Positions 10,900 through 21,053 of a DNA stretch of 64,000 nt are shown here, in pieces. Each line of letters begins with the position of its first letter. The first letter of the stretch is position 1. The stretch is from contig NZ_JAOXHJ010000002.1 of the NCBI RefSeq assembly GCF_025780055.1, positions 62,001 through 126,000 on the forward strand. Reading direction: 5' to 3'. The position numbers and the translations under genes are program-made. The stretch is from Ureaplasma zalophigenitalium. GTDB lineage: Bacteria; Bacillota_I; Bacilli_A; Mycoplasmatales; Mycoplasmoidaceae. The notes under the pieces were generated by a model. It was not told where the DNA came from and did no database searches. It saw only the letters and a list, made by a program, of their open reading frames with translations.

Positions 10900-13143
10900 T
10901 TATTGATTTTCTTGCATTTTTGTTTTAAAAACAATTACGCTGGGTCGTTCATGGTGATATTTCTTAGTTTTAGGTCCGATTGTTTCATTGCCTAAGAAAC
11001 TAACTCCATTATCACCGTATTTTGTTTCAAATAATGTTTCTGTTGTACCTGGCATATTTTTGTTCTCTTTAAGCATATTAAAGTCACTCATTGCGAAGCA
11101 AATTCGAGAATTTTCATTTAAAATTTTACCAATACCGGGTATGTTAACATTTTTAAAAATTAATGCTTTTTTTGTTTGTAAGTCATTAATTAAAGTTTTT
11201 AAATCCGCTTTTTTAGTTATTTTAGCCAAATAAGTTTGTTGATCAAAGAAAGATAAACTAGCAGGTTTATAGCGTAAACCTGTTATGGGGTTTTGTATTT
11301 TTTTATCAGAATGAATATATGAATAATCTGCTGTGTCTGGTTCATAATCAAATCTATTTTTAGGATTTAATTGAAGTAAATTAAAAGCGGCAAATACTTC
11401 TGTTATTTTTTCGTTGTATTTATTATCCGTGTATTTTTTTTGATCAAAAACAACGTTGGAGATAGTTATATCTATATGATCATTATCAATTATTTTGTAT
11501 GTCAATACTGAATTTTGATCAACTTCAGAGTTTCGTTCGCCTAATTTCAACATCTCATCATTAGTAGTTAAACTACCCAAGGTCTCAAATGACGTCATTG
11601 GTTTGGCGCCGATGAACTCAGAATATAATTTACTGATAATTTTTTCAAAACCACTACTTAATAACTCTAAATCAATATTTGCTACATTTTGTTTAAATAA
11701 GTTTTCAATTTCTTGACTTAAAGTTTGGGCCTTTTGCATCTCTGCTTCAGTTTTTTGCCCGGTTGTTTTTAAAACATTTAGTTTTTCATTGATTTGTAAT
11801 AATTGATCAACTATTAGCAAATGTTTTTTTAACCGATTTACAGCAGTAGTTTGCTTTTCAATTAATATTATTTCTTTTTCAGTAATCGAATAGACACTTT
11901 CTAAATTAACTGCTAAATCTTTTGATAAAGGGTCATGTTGATTATTTTTTAATTTAGCATCGGTTGCTGTATATTGTTTTTCTAGCTCCGTGTATTCTTT
12001 TGTTTTATGCTGTTTGAAATGTCGGGCAAGAATTGATTTTTCTAATATTTTAGAAGTCTGACCGTTATATGTCATAGTATATTTAACAATGATTTCCCGA
12101 CCCTCTTTCATGGCACTAATAAATTCAAAATTTTTAACACCATAATTTGTGTGGCTAAAACGAACGTTTTGACTAGTTATTTCTTGGGGGACATCTTCGA
12201 AATAAGTCTCATGCTGGTTTACAAATTTCACGGTTGTGTGCTGGTTAAAACTATCCCAATCTATAGTCTCTAATTTTTTAGCTAAGTCGTCATTGGGGTT
12301 TTGAAAAGACTCACGATTGATTTTTAAAGTTAGATTTGTTGATGATTGGTTATTTTTTTGGATAACATAAACAATTATGTAATCATCAGCACTTTTTGTA
12401 ACACTTTGAATATTTACTTTTAAATCAGCTGGTTTTTTAATATCTAAATATGCTGCATCGGCTATAGCTTCATCAAATGTTGTATTTTCTATATTTTGGT
12501 AATTAATAGTAATTTGCTGATTTAATGCCGAAAAATCAATTGGCTCTCCTGATGAATTCTGAAAGTTTGATGATGGAATTAAATAAATAAAATCCTCTGA
12601 TGTTTGTTTGTTTTTAGTTAAATTGTAGGTAATTTGTAGGCCATCAGTTATTTTTTTTATACTCTTAATTTCGTACGTAAAAGTTTGGTCATTCAATTCA
12701 ACTATTATATCCTTTATTTGAAAATCAGTATAATCAGCAAAGCTAATGTTTTGCGCGTTTTTATAGTACATCTTAATTTTTTCTTTGACAGGAGTGAAGT
12801 TAACAGTGTTTTCTTTTTCCTCCTTTAAAATTTTCTGGTGACTAATAAACTGCTTAATCGCTTGATCTAATGATTGCATTAACTCTTGAAATTTCTTGGA
12901 TTGATTCTTCTGATCACCCGCGCTGATTTGCTGAGCAATTGCCTTATGTTCATCAATAATTTTCATAATTTGTGCACTATATTGATCATTTGCATACTGT
13001 TGGCTGTATTTTTGACATAGTAATTCAAAATCTTGTATCGTTGTTTTGTTTTCGGGTTTACAAGCTACTAAAACACTCGCCAATGTTCCTACACCCAACA
13101 AACCTAATAATCCAAAAGCTAAAATTCGTTTATTTTTTTTCAT
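10900..13143 (-). CDS. Large lipoprotein (747 aa)
   Basis: A typical lipoprotein signal: basic start (MKKNKR), hydrophobic core and lipobox VLVAC with the lipidated Cys at residue 28. The ATG at 13143 follows a GAGGAG Shine-Dalgarno. Residues 35-110 are helical. Residues 110-400 hold three similar beta-rich segments, each starting with a phrase like F.D...I...N.R and ending in K...YIV.Y, which suggests a repeated domain. Residues 400-500 are a coiled coil. The C-terminal 240 residues look globular and include a GIGKIL turn. It is transcribed alone, with a terminator at 10850-10886. It is probably an outer-surface lipoprotein of mollicute type; function unknown. No frame interruption was seen. 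Confidence 0.9.
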   Translation of the reverse strand: MKKNKRILAFGLLGLLGVGTLASVLVACKPENKTTIQDFELLCQKYSQQYANDQYSAQIMKIIDEHKAIAQQISAGDQKNQSKKFQELMQSLDQAIKQFISHQKILKEEKENTVNFTPVKEKIKMYYKNAQNISFADYTDFQIKDIIVELNDQTFTYEIKSIKKITDGLQITYNLTKNKQTSEDFIYLIPSSNFQNSSGEPIDFSALNQQITINYQNIENTTFDEAIADAAYLDIKKPADLKVNIQSVTKSADDYIIVYVIQKNNQSSTNLTLKINRESFQNPNDDLAKKLETIDWDSFNQHTTVKFVNQHETYFEDVPQEITSQNVRFSHTNYGVKNFEFISAMKEGREIIVKYTMTYNGQTSKILEKSILARHFKQHKTKEYTELEKQYTATDAKLKNNQHDPLSKDLAVNLESVYSITEKEIILIEKQTTAVNRLKKHLLIVDQLLQINEKLNVLKTTGQKTEAEMQKAQTLSQEIENLFKQNVANIDLELLSSGFEKIISKLYSEFIGAKPMTSFETLGSLTTNDEMLKLGERNSEVDQNSVLTYKIIDNDHIDITISNVVFDQKKYTDNKYNEKITEVFAAFNLLQLNPKNRFDYEPDTADYSYIHSDKKIQNPITGLRYKPASLSFFDQQTYLAKITKKADLKTLINDLQTKKALIFKNVNIPGIGKILNENSRICFAMSDFNMLKENKNMPGTTETLFETKYGDNGVSFLGNETIGPKTKKYHHERPSVIVFKTKMQENQ

Positions 13144-13262
13144 AATAACTCCTCTGAATAAGCAATAAATTAATATTAAATTTTATTATGATTTAGCACA
13201 AAAAGTTTGGTTAAAGAACGAAAAAATGATTTTTTAATCAATTTAATAAAAAAAATGACATA

Positions 13263-13298
13263 AAAAACTAAGCAAGCAAGCTTAGTTTTTTTGTTTTT
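13263..13298 (-). terminator. Intrinsic terminator after amt-1
   Basis: A perfect 11-bp stem (13263-13273 with 13280-13290; core CTAAGC/GCTTAG) with a 6-base loop is flanked by A and T runs. It lies five bases beyond the amt-1 stop codon and may work in both directions. Confidence 0.85.
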
Positions 13299-13302
13299 GA
13301 AA

Positions 13303-14826
13303 CTAGTGGTGTTCTTCCTCTAGTTCGTGATGTTTAGAAATCAATTCATAGCGTTCTTTTTTAGTTGTATAGCCCGCTATTTTTTGGTATATTTTTTGAC
13401 TATCTTCTTTTTGTGCATCCATAATTTCTTGTGGTGTCACAATTAAAAAGTCCATTGAATATGCATCTTCATTGTGTAATAAATAGTCAATGTGTCCTAG
13501 TTGCTGGTGAACATTTAGACGTGGTTTTGTAATTAAAACTAAAACCGTTGTAAAGGCAAATGCATACGCCGCTGCTAAAGCGACTGCCCCGATTTGTAAT
13601 CCGAATAAAATACCATATTCGTTTCGTGGAGAATCAATTACGCTATATAGAATAGTTGGGTTAACTGATTTTGTTGCAAAGGCTCCGATTAAGATTGAAC
13701 CTACAACTCCCCCCATACCGTGAACAGCTCACACTTCAAGTGAGTCGTCAATTTTTGAATGGTGCATCATACGTGCACATCCATAACAAATTGCACTCGC
13801 TGCTAAACCGATCACTGGCGCACTTCAAATAGGTACATATCCTGCTGCTGGAGTAATTGTAGCTAGCCCAGCAATGGCTCCTGTAACAATTCCGACTGAA
13901 GTTGGTTTGTGTTTCTTTGTGAAAATTGTTTCAAAAATCATTCACATAACCATGGCAGTACCCATAGTTATAATTGTGTTTACTCATGATGATGTGGCAA
14001 CTGATCATGTGGCAGCATCTGTTTTTTGGAATGCTGAACCACCGACATTAAAGCCAAATCAACCTAAGAATAATAATGTAGCCCCAATAATTGTCATAGG
14101 GATATTGTTTTGTTTAACTTTTTCGTTTTTTAATGTATAACGTCTGCCTAATACGAAAGCGGCTGCTAATGCCCCAAATCCTGCTGTTACGTGGATAACA
14201 ATTCCCCCAGCAAAATCTAATACCCCAGCTTCTGCTAAGAAGCCTTGACCTCAAATTCAGTGTGCAAATGGAATATAAATTAAATATTGTCATAGCACTA
14301 AGAAAATTAAGTAGTTTTTAAATTTCATACGGTCTGCAAATGCTCCAACCATCAATGGTGGTGTAATAATCGCAAATGCTAATTGGTATGCAAAATATAA
14401 AATTAATGGCACACCGTTTGTAAAGTTAGCAAACACTAACCCGACAGGGCCTTGTCAACCTCCGGCAAACAATAGGTTGCGGAAAGCAAAATATGTTGAA
14501 GGGTCACCGATGATACCCTTACCCACTGAAGGACCAAAAGCTAAACTAAATCCTCCAAAAATTCAAATGAATGTTGTGATACCCAGCGAAGCTACGCATT
14601 GATTAATAATCGTTAATGTTGATTTTCGACGGACTAATCCACCATAAAATAATCCCAGCGCGGGTGTCATTAATAAAACAAAAACAATTGATAAACTAGC
14701 TAGTAAAGTGTTGGTTGCATTAAAACCAACCGCCTCTAACGCTTCTTGTGAAGCATTTGCTGATATGTATGTTAAATTATGGACAACGTGCTGCGCACCT
14801 TCGTTTCATTGATAATTATTTGTCAC
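13303..14826 (-). CDS. amt: Ammonium channel Amt (copy 1)
   Basis: A 507-residue Amt/Mep/Rh channel moving NH4+/NH3 across the membrane. Family marks are present: the LGLFYGG entry motif in TM1, the DFAGG...H segment carrying the first pore His, the second pore His in VWAVHGMGG, and a HIDYLLHNEDAY stretch near the C-terminus. About 11 membrane segments are visible. The chosen start is a GTG at 14826 preceded by GGTGATC, complementary to the 16S rRNA tail; it aligns well with the ATG start of copy 2. The C-terminal tail is longer than in copy 2 and ends HHELEEEHH, a His/Glu-rich end. It lies 48 bases downstream of copy 2. In Ureaplasma such channels are thought to move ammonium made by urease, linking it to energy generation; that link is from known biology, not from this window. 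Confidence 0.95.
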
Positions 14827-14852
14827 TCTGATCACCAACCTTTATATTTATT

Positions 14853-14874
14853 TTATGTCATCTAATTGACATAA
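14853..14874 (-). other. Hairpin between amt-2 and amt-1
   Basis: A perfect 8-bp stem TTATGTCA (14853-14860) with TGACATAA (14867-14874) and a 6-base loop starts right after the amt-2 stop codon. On the minus strand it is followed by AT-rich sequence but no clean T-run. It may be an RNA-processing or partial-attenuation site in the two-gene transcript. Confidence 0.5.
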
Positions 14875-16395
14875 TTAATGAGCTCGTTCTTCTTTATGTT
14901 TTAATTCCACTTGGTTTTCTTTATTTAAAACAACAACGTTGTCTGCTACACCAAAGATAGCTTCTCATCGTTTGTTGTCAGCTACCATTTTTTCAGCTAA
15001 TTCTTTTTCTGTAGGTAATACAAAATCAAATGAATAAGCATCTTCACCATGTAACATATAGTCAATGTGTCCTAGTTGTTGACGAACACTTAAACGTGGT
15101 TTTGTAATCAAGACAAGCAATACTGTAAAGGCAAATGCATACGCCGCTGCTAAAGCGACTGCCCCGATTTGTAATCCGAATAAAATACCATATTCGTTTC
15201 GTGGAGAATCAATTACGCTATATAAAATAGTTGGGTTAACTGATTTTGCTGCAAAGGCTCCGATTAAGATTGAACCTACAACTCCCCCCATACCGTGAAC
15301 AGCTCACACTTCAAGTGAGTCGTCAATTTTTGAATGGTGCATCATACGTGCACATCCATAACAAATTGCACTCGCTGCTAAACCGATCACTGGCGCACTT
15401 CAAATAGGTACATATCCTGCTGCTGGAGTAATTGTAGCTAGCCCAGCAATGGCTCCTGTAACAATTCCGACTGAAGTTGGTTTGTGTTTCTTTGTGAAAA
15501 TTGTTTCAAAAATCATTCACATAACCATGGCAGTACCCATAGCTATAATTGTGTTTACTCATGATGATGTGGCAACTGATCATGTGGCAGCATCTGTTTT
15601 TTGGAATGCTGAACCACCGACATTAAAGCCAAATCATCCAAAGAATAATAATGTAGCCCCAATAATTGTCATAGGGATGTTGTGTGGACGATTTTTGTCA
15701 GTTTTTAAAATATAACGTTTACCTAGTACAACAGATGCAGCTAACGCTCCAAATCCTGCTGTTACGTGGATAACAATTCCTCCTGCAAAGTCTAATACTC
15801 CTGCTTGCGCTAAGAATCCTTGACCTCAAATTCAGTGTGCAAATGGAATATAAATTAAATATTGTCATAGCACTAAGAAAATTAAGTAGTTTTTAAATTT
15901 CATACGGTCTGCAAATGCCCCAACCATCAATGGTGGTGTAATAATCGCAAATGCTAATTGGTATGCAAAGAATAAAATTAATGGCACACCGTTTGTGAAG
16001 TTAGCAAACACTAATCCCACAGGGCCTTGTCAGCCATCTGCAAATAGTAAATTTCTAAATGCAAAATAAGCAGATGGATCACCGATGATACCCTTACCCA
16101 CTGAAGGGCCGAAAGCCAAACTAAAGCCTCCGAAAATTCAAATCAATGTTGTGATTCCAAGCGAAGCCACACATTGATTAATAATGGTTAACGTAGATTT
16201 TCGACGTACTAACCCACCATAAAATAATCCTAAAGCGGGTGTCATTAGTAAAACAAAAACAATTGCTAGACTCGCTAGTAGTGTGTTTGTTGAGCTATAC
16301 CCCACTGCTGCTAATGCTTCTTTATCTGCAAAAGCGCTTACAAAGGATAATTCATGACTGGAGAAGAAAATCTCTTTATCAACACCTAAAGTCAT
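14875..16395 (-). CDS. amt: Ammonium channel Amt (copy 2)
   Basis: A 506-residue paralogue of the downstream channel, with the same pore motifs (LGLFYGG, DFAGG..H, VWAVHGMGG) and a canonical HIDYMLHGEDAYSFDF near the C-terminus. It starts at the ATG at 16395 after GAGGT. The true stop is the TAA at 14875; an in-frame TGA at 14965 is a Trp codon. Long internal blocks are nearly identical at DNA level to copy 1 (offset about 1575 bases), while the first 35 or so residues and the C-terminal tail differ. Being first of the pair, it probably supplies the promoter for both. Confidence 0.95.
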
Positions 16396-16484
16396 TTTTT
16401 TTACCTCTTTTATTTTTTTATAATATTATGGAATACATAATACCCTTTTATTATATATAAAAGCCGGTTTTAAAACATATATAT

Positions 16485-17351
16485 TTACGTGTTTTTAATT
16501 TCTTTTAACATTAATAAATAATGACTGTAGCGAAATTCTTGAATTTCTTTATTCGTTACTGCTTCTTTGACAGCGCATTCGGGTTCGCTTAAATGCAAAC
16601 AATCATGGAATTTACAGGCTAGACTTAATAAAGCGAAATCTTTGAAGCTACCAGCCAATTCTTGAGGAGTAAAAATTGATAAATCAAAACTTGAATAACC
16701 TGGTGTATCTACAATAAAAGCGTCTTTAAAACGAATTAATTTAGTAGCAGTTGTTGTATTTTTTCCTCGTTGCAAACTTAACGAAACTTCTTGGGTTTTT
16801 TGCTGTTCTTCATTTAAGAGCTTGTTAATTAATGTGGATTTGCCAACACCTGATTGTCCAACTAAACAAAAAACATGATCTTTAATCAAGGTGTGCAAAT
16901 AATCTACATCATCTGTTTTTTGTAAATTTACAACTGTGTATTTATCCTTTTTATATTTATCCATAATTTCGTCAGCTTCGGTATGATCCGTTAATAAATC
17001 ATATTTACTAAAAGCTAGAACTACCTGATTAACTTTTTGAGATTCATAATAAGCAATTAGTTTATTTAATTGATAAAGGCTAACAAAAGGTGATACAAAA
17101 GCTGCAACAATTACTACGATATCGACATTAGCAATACGCGGGCGGATTAAAGTATTCGTGCGCGGATAAAAAGTAGTAATCACAAATTGGTTATCTTGTT
17201 CTTCTACTTCAACCTCATCTCCAACTAGTGGCTTATGCTTTTTGTTTTCATATTTAAAAATACCTTTAATTAAGGCGTTGGTTAATAGTTTTTTTTCGTA
17301 AATATAAATCTGAAAAGATGATTTAACTAACTGTGTGATCTTCGCACGCAT
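16485..17351 (-). CDS. rsgA: Small ribosomal subunit biogenesis GTPase RsgA
   Basis: A 288-residue circularly permuted GTPase that helps mature the 30S subunit. The order of motifs is the permuted one: G4-like SKYDLL (about residue 113), then G1 GQSGVGKSTLIN (about 168), then G3 DTPGYSSF (about 216). The C-terminal zinc-binding knuckle is seen as CKFHDCLHLSEPECAV. An N-terminal OB-like domain covers residues 1-70. The ATG at 17351 follows AAAAGGAG. It is the last gene of the gmk-rlmN-prpC-prkC-rsgA run, 13 bases after prkC; in Bacillus the orthologue is also next to prkC and is a substrate of that kinase. Confidence 0.96.
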   Translation of the reverse strand: MRAKITQLVKSSFQIYIYEKKLLTNALIKGIFKYENKKHKPLVGDEVEVEEQDNQFVITTFYPRTNTLIRPRIANVDIVVIVAAFVSPFVSLYQLNKLIAYYESQKVNQVVLAFSKYDLLTDHTEADEIMDKYKKDKYTVVNLQKTDDVDYLHTLIKDHVFCLVGQSGVGKSTLINKLLNEEQQKTQEVSLSLQRGKNTTTATKLIRFKDAFIVDTPGYSSFDLSIFTPQELAGSFKDFALLSLACKFHDCLHLSEPECAVKEAVTNKEIQEFRYSHYLLMLKEIKNT

Positions 17352-17364
17352 TGCATACTCCTTT

Positions 17365-18468
17365 TTATATAAATCAAACCAGTATAAAGGCTAATAAAAC
17401 CAAACCGGTGAAAATTAAGCAACAAATTAAAATAATTAAGTGTGTGAATCACGGTTGATCGGTTGTTTTAATTTTATTTAAACTGCGTAAATCATTATAT
17501 AAAATTAACTCATCGTTCTGTGATGTTTGCGTGTTTAACTGTTCTGTTTGCTTGTTTGTTAAATGTTCATAAACTTGCTGAGTGTTAATTTGTTGATTAG
17601 TTTTGTTTCGATAATTGTTTAGTAATTGATGGATTAACAAATCAATATCTTTTTTAATCAACGGATTAATGCTTGCAGCTGACAAAGAATCAAACCGTCA
17701 TCAGCTTTTTAAATAAGCCACGTCTTGTTTAGGGTAATTTTTAAATCTATTATAATCTAAAGGATCTGTCCCTGTTAACAATTCATAATATAAAACCGCT
17801 AATGAATGTAAATCATAGTTGGGGTTAAATAATTCCAAGGGTTGTTGTTTGTGGTTGACTTTAACTAATTTTGGTGAAGCATATAAAATCGTACATTTTA
17901 ATTCATCATCTGAAGTGAGTGTTTTTGTATCAAAAACAACACTACTAGCCCCATAATCAATAATCTTAATTTTTGTTAATGAATGGTTCACTAGGATGTT
18001 TTCAGGTTTTAAATCCCGGTGAATTAGTTGTGGTGTGTTCTGGTGAAAAAAAAGCAAAACACTTGCGATTTGTTGGACAATTAATTTTGCCTTTGAAGGT
18101 GTTAAAAGAATATTTTGATCTAAATACTCACGCAAGCTTATCCCATCAAAATACTCTAAAATCATGCATAAATAAGTTTTTTGGCCAATTAGACATTCAA
18201 AATTAGCATAATATTTGATTAAGTAGTCCTGAGCTGGATCAACAGCTCGTTTTAGCATATTAAAAATTCTAATTTCATCACGGATCACATTTTTTTGACT
18301 ATCATCATCCGAAGTGATAATTTTTAAAACTTGCAATTGATCAGTATCAGAAGCTTTAACTAAATAAATTTGACTAAAACCACCGTTAGCAATATGTTTA
18401 ATTACTTGGTAAGATTTTTGGGTATTTGGATCGATGACATACGATTGGTTATTTAACAATAAGTCCAT
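17365..18468 (-). CDS. prkC: Ser/Thr protein kinase, PrkC-like, without PASTA domains
   Basis: A 367-residue Hanks-type kinase. Visible motifs: glycine loop NGGFSQIYLV (28-37), invariant Lys49 in VLKI, HRDLKPEN (150-157, catalytic Asp152), and DYG (171-173) in place of DFG. Two adjacent in-frame TGA codons (17698-17703) read Trp-Trp and join the kinase domain to a polar Gln/Asn/Thr-rich linker and one C-terminal membrane segment (WFTHLIILICCLIF onward), ending at TAA 17365. Gram-positive PrkC normally carries extracellular PASTA repeats that sense peptidoglycan. Here only a few residues follow the TM, as expected for a wall-less cell. It lies two bases after prpC, so kinase and phosphatase are co-expressed. 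Confidence 0.93.
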
Positions 18469-18470
18469 AA

Positions 18471-19268
18471 TTATAAGTTCACGTGGTAAGCAAAGGAAAT
18501 GTTATCTAAAGATTCGTTGTCTAAAACAGTTTTTAAAAGGATGTCACGGATTTTTTGGGGGTCTTGCTCGCTCGTTAAATAATCATGTAAAAGCGTTAGT
18601 TCATAATAAGGGTAAAAACCATCTGAAGCTAAGAAAATAATATCGTTTGGTTGCAAATCCTGCACATAAAAATCGTAGGTTAAAGCAACATTTGAAGTTC
18701 GCCCAATATATTGCGTTAAACTATATAGGTTTTTTTCATATTTTTTAAATAAACTCGGGTCAGCGTTCATTTGTTTTAAACGGTTTAATACATTATGATC
18801 ATACCCGATTTGTACATATGAATTGCTTTTTAAAAGATAAGCTCGCGAGTCGCCAATGTTCATGATGTACGCACGTTGGTCAATAATAATGCATATTACT
18901 AAAGTAGTTGCCATATGGTATGCTCTTGTATCAATATTTGCTTGCTGCGTAATCTTTTTTTGTGCCTGCTGAATCAAATCAATTAATCACGCACGTAAAT
19001 TACTTTCACGAGTTTGCTTATTCACATTATCACTGTTAGTTTGTTCCTCGACATTGTTAATACTTAAATTTGCACAGTCGGTTTGTAAAAAAGCGTTGCG
19101 AATAGTTTCTAAAACAATACAACTAGCCGTACTAGAACCATCATAACCGCCTAAACCATCGCAGACAATTAAAAGGGTTTGGGCAAATTCGTTGCTCACA
19201 ACTTCTGCTACATCATCGTTGTGGTCTCGGTGAGAACCAATATCACTTAAAAAATTACTTTTTACCAT
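18471..19268 (-). CDS. prpC: PP2C-family Ser/Thr phosphatase
   Basis: A 265-residue metal-dependent phosphatase expected to reverse PrkC phosphorylation. Metal-site motifs are visible: SDIGSHRDHNDD (NDD where most have NED), VCDGLGGYDG, NIGDSRAYLL and LASDGFYPYY. An in-frame TGA at 18987 is Trp and joins the two halves. A Gln/Asn/Thr-rich insert (about residues 68-92) precedes that Trp. It overlaps nothing and lies two bases before prkC and eight after the rlmN-like gene. Confidence 0.93.
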
Positions 19269-19276
19269 ATTCGTGC

Positions 19277-20263
19277 CTACTTTTTAAAAATATTTTCTTT
19301 TTGCAAACATGTTAGCGTGTCTAAAAATGCATTATTTTGACGAATGACTATTTGATTTGCAAATATACTAACTAAATTATACAAATGTTTTGACATAACT
19401 TTATTAGTTGAAGCTTTTGGAGTACTAATTAAATTGATATAAATTTTCTGGTTTTCAAAAAATCTTTTTAATTGTTTTAAATCTTCTAAACTATCATTTT
19501 GTGAATCAATTAAATAATAATATAGATTAATAGGATTTCTTGAATCAATTGAAAATGCTTGCATGTTTTGTAACATCTTCTGATTTTTTAAAATTAAGCC
19601 GGGAAATACTTGTTGAATAACTATCGGATCTATTGTATAAACCTTAAATAAAATATCAATAATAAGCGATTTTTGAATCCATTCATGATAATCAAAATTT
19701 CAACCATTTGTTAGTCAATTTATTTTTCGTTTACCTATATTAAATCCGTGTGCATCATTAAACCGTTCGATTAAAACTGCAAAAGTTTCTAAATCTAGTT
19801 GATCAATGAAATAGGTATCTAGGTAAATGTGCTGGATTTTACATTTCAGAGTTTGTTGAATAACAACTAAAACTTGCAAGATTTGGCTGTTTGTTCATTC
19901 GTGTGATGAAGATTGACAAAAATCACAATGTGTTCAACAAGTTTTTGTTAAGCTGACATATCAAGCTGGTTGATTATTTTGCATATTCACAGTGCAATAT
20001 AATGTATCCTGATTTACTTGAATAGCTAAATATATTAAGTCGCCCTTTGGTTTTTGCGCTTTTAAACAAATTTTCTCAAAAGTAAACATTTCAGTCAATC
20101 AACGTTGATTTTCTTTGCTTACATTATGCATCTGGTGGAAATCAAGGACATTTTTTACATAAACCCATTGATAAATTTGTTTGGCTAAAAATTTTGGCTT
20201 AGCATTTAGCATACAAATTTCTTCAAGTGTTTTTAAAGTATAATCGAAAAAATATTTAGCCAT
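19277..20263 (-). CDS. RlmN-like radical-SAM protein, highly divergent
   Basis: A 328-residue frame starting with the ATG at 20263, immediately after the gmk stop (zero spacing), with several TGA-Trp codons. The N-terminal 60 residues match the RlmN accessory domain in style (PKFLAKQIYQWVY, NVSKENQRWL). The iron-sulfur motif C-X3-C-X2-C is intact (Cys109, 113, 116, KTCWTHCDFC). A Cys at 319 sits where RlmN has its methyl-carrying C-terminal Cys. The family SAM-binding phrase MGMGEP is not seen; IYLDTYFID stands there, and the later STSG motif reads LTNG. Position between gmk and prpC matches the conserved rlmN-prpC-prkC-rsgA order, which is my main support for identity. It would be a 23S rRNA A2503 / tRNA A37 methyltransferase, but activity is doubtful. 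Confidence 0.7.
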
Positions 20264-20836
20264 TTAAAAACGTAATTCCTTTTTTAAAATTGCTTCTAGA
20301 GTGTGTGCAGCATTTTTGGGATCATCGTTGATGATATTGTATTGATAAATATGTTTAATAGCCATTTCTTTTTCTGCTTTTTCTAATCGTTGATTGATAA
20401 CTTCGACAGGTTCTGTATTTCTAAAAAGCAAACGCCGTTCTAATTCTTTTAAACTAGGTGGTAGAATAAAAATCGATAATAAATCATCGTTTTTAAATAA
20501 TTCTAAAACTTGTAAAGCTCCGACTACTTCAATTTCTAATAAAACATTTTTTCCTGCATTACGTAACCGTTCAACCTCTTTTTTTAAAGTCCCATAACGG
20601 TTATTAACAAACTCAGCTCACTCAATTAATTCATTTTTAGCAATGGCTTCATCAAAGTCTTCTCGGCTAACAAAATAATAATCTACACCATGTACCTCAC
20701 CTGGGCGTTGCGGGCGTGTAGTCATGGAAATTGAATATGTCAAATTTAATGATTGTTTGTTAAAAATCTGGTCAAGAATGGTTTTTTTGCCGACCCCACT
20801 CGGCCCTGAGAAAACAATAATTTTGCCTTTATGCAT
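20264..20836 (-). CDS. gmk: Guanylate kinase
   Basis: A 190-residue GMP kinase (GMP + ATP to GDP + ADP). The P-loop GPSGVGKKT lies at residues 10-18, and the GMP-binding segment [19 protein letters not shown] follows at 37-55. An in-frame TGA at 20618 reads Trp in ELIEWAEFVNN, where the family usually has ...LLEWAEV.. The frame ends with TAA directly abutting the ATG of the next gene. The ATG at 20836 follows AAAAGGAG. It is the first gene of the signalling and ribosome-assembly operon. Confidence 0.97.
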
Positions 20837-21053
20837 CTAAAAACTCCTTTTTACTGATCTGAACTTATTTTATATATTATAAGTAAAACAACATACCATT
20901 GAAAACAATTAACTTGCCGATTGACTTTTTTTATTTAGAAACGTGTTAAAAATTTTTGTTTTCTGTGCAAATGTGTTATTTATTTTTTCATTCTTGCAGA
21001 AAAAGGGTAAAAAAAGCTAAAATTATAACCATGATGATTAAAGAGGGAAAAAT

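Noticed and set aside
13874-14140. 88-codon plus-strand frame, also seen at 15449-15715
   Set aside because: The same antisense shadow appears twice because the two amt genes are near identical there; the minus-strand frames are the real genes.
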